A stretch of DNA of 64,000 bases from Paramarasmius palmivorus. Its lineage: Eukaryota > Basidiomycota > Agaricomycetes > Agaricales > Marasmiaceae. The first letter of the stretch is position 1. Each line of letters starts with the position of its first letter. The DNA is taken from the NCBI GenBank assembly GCA_037176845.1, contig JAYKXP010000049.1, forward strand, positions 62,001 to 126,000, read 5' to 3'. The translations under genes were made by a program, and so were the position numbers. The notes beneath the pieces were generated by a model. It made no database searches and was not told the origin of the DNA. It was given only the letters and a program-made list of their open reading frames with translations. This document shows, in pieces, positions 63,661 through 64,000 of the stretch.

Positions 63661-64000
63661 TTGACAGCCACCTCTTGCAAAAACGGGACACCCCAATGGA
63701 AATCAGTACAGTCGCTCATCTCTCTAGAGGGGGAGGCGACCGGCACGTGGTTCTCTAAAATGCTGTATGATCAGGCTATGGACATTTTCAACAGTTATAC
63801 AACATACCCTCAGCTGCGTCAACGCGCAAAAACCTCGATCATGGGCCCCCCAAGCACTCATTCAATCTTTCCGCCCTTCCGCCCCAATAGTTCTCCGGAA
63901 TCCTCCAAACTAGCCAGAAGCTGGTGTCCTGTTTGTACGAGTGCTAGACAGAGTAATAGTATGTGCACAGCCACGGTCGCACAGTGACTCTCACCAAGCG
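63661..64000. other. window end, no gene seen
   Basis: 340 nt after the second repeat unit; nothing recognisable. Confidence 0.35.

Overview
The window is nuclear DNA of a filamentous basidiomycete, very probably a mushroom-forming member of the Agaricomycetes. The evidence is dense protein-coding genes cut by many short GT-AG introns (mostly 50-65 nt), class I hydrophobins, a DUF6533-type membrane protein, and basidiomycete versions of housekeeping genes. I cannot name the genus. Gene models were assembled by joining reading frames at splice sites and checking residue continuity against known families; exon ends are exact only where stated.

Region 1 (1-24.9 kb) is a gene-rich housekeeping block. 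It holds an aldehyde dehydrogenase cut by the window edge, AUR1 (inositol phosphorylceramide synthase), a casein kinase I, a small Ser-rich protein, MAGO, VAS1 (valyl-tRNA synthetase), DAP1, a secreted BNR_4-type beta-propeller protein, SPT5, a short unknown protein, BRF1 and PDA1. A dead copy of an unknown gene family lies at 6.5-7.3 kb.

Region 2 (24.9-37.9 kb) holds a giant sacsin-like protein with two sacsin-type ATPase regions and a C-terminal BTB/POZ domain, then BRO1 (ESCRT-associated). BRO1 diverges from MIC10 (cristae-junction MICOS subunit) across a 177-nt shared promoter.

Region 3 (37.9-64 kb) is less dense and more accessory. It starts with about 3 kb without a supportable gene, then a two-finger C2H2 protein, a decayed MAK21 3' end, and PRP43. 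Two intact class I hydrophobins follow, then a DUF6533 membrane protein, two tandem copies of a large unknown protein (the live relatives of the relic at 6.5 kb), a hydrophobin pseudogene, an acidic protein with internal repeats, and a non-coding diverged tandem duplication of about 0.7 kb units.

Functional themes are gene expression (SPT5, BRF1, MAGO, PRP43, VAS1), mitochondria (PDA1, MIC10, the likely mitochondrial form of VAS1), membrane and lipid biology (AUR1, DAP1, BRO1), and surface or secreted proteins (hydrophobins, BNR_4). The most unusual items are the sacsin-BTB giant, the unknown Cys/His family with two live copies and one dead copy, and extreme splicing: a 6-nt microexon in MAGO, an exon carrying only the start codon in BRF1, 13- and 22-nt exons in MIC10, and a GC-AG intron in PRP43.
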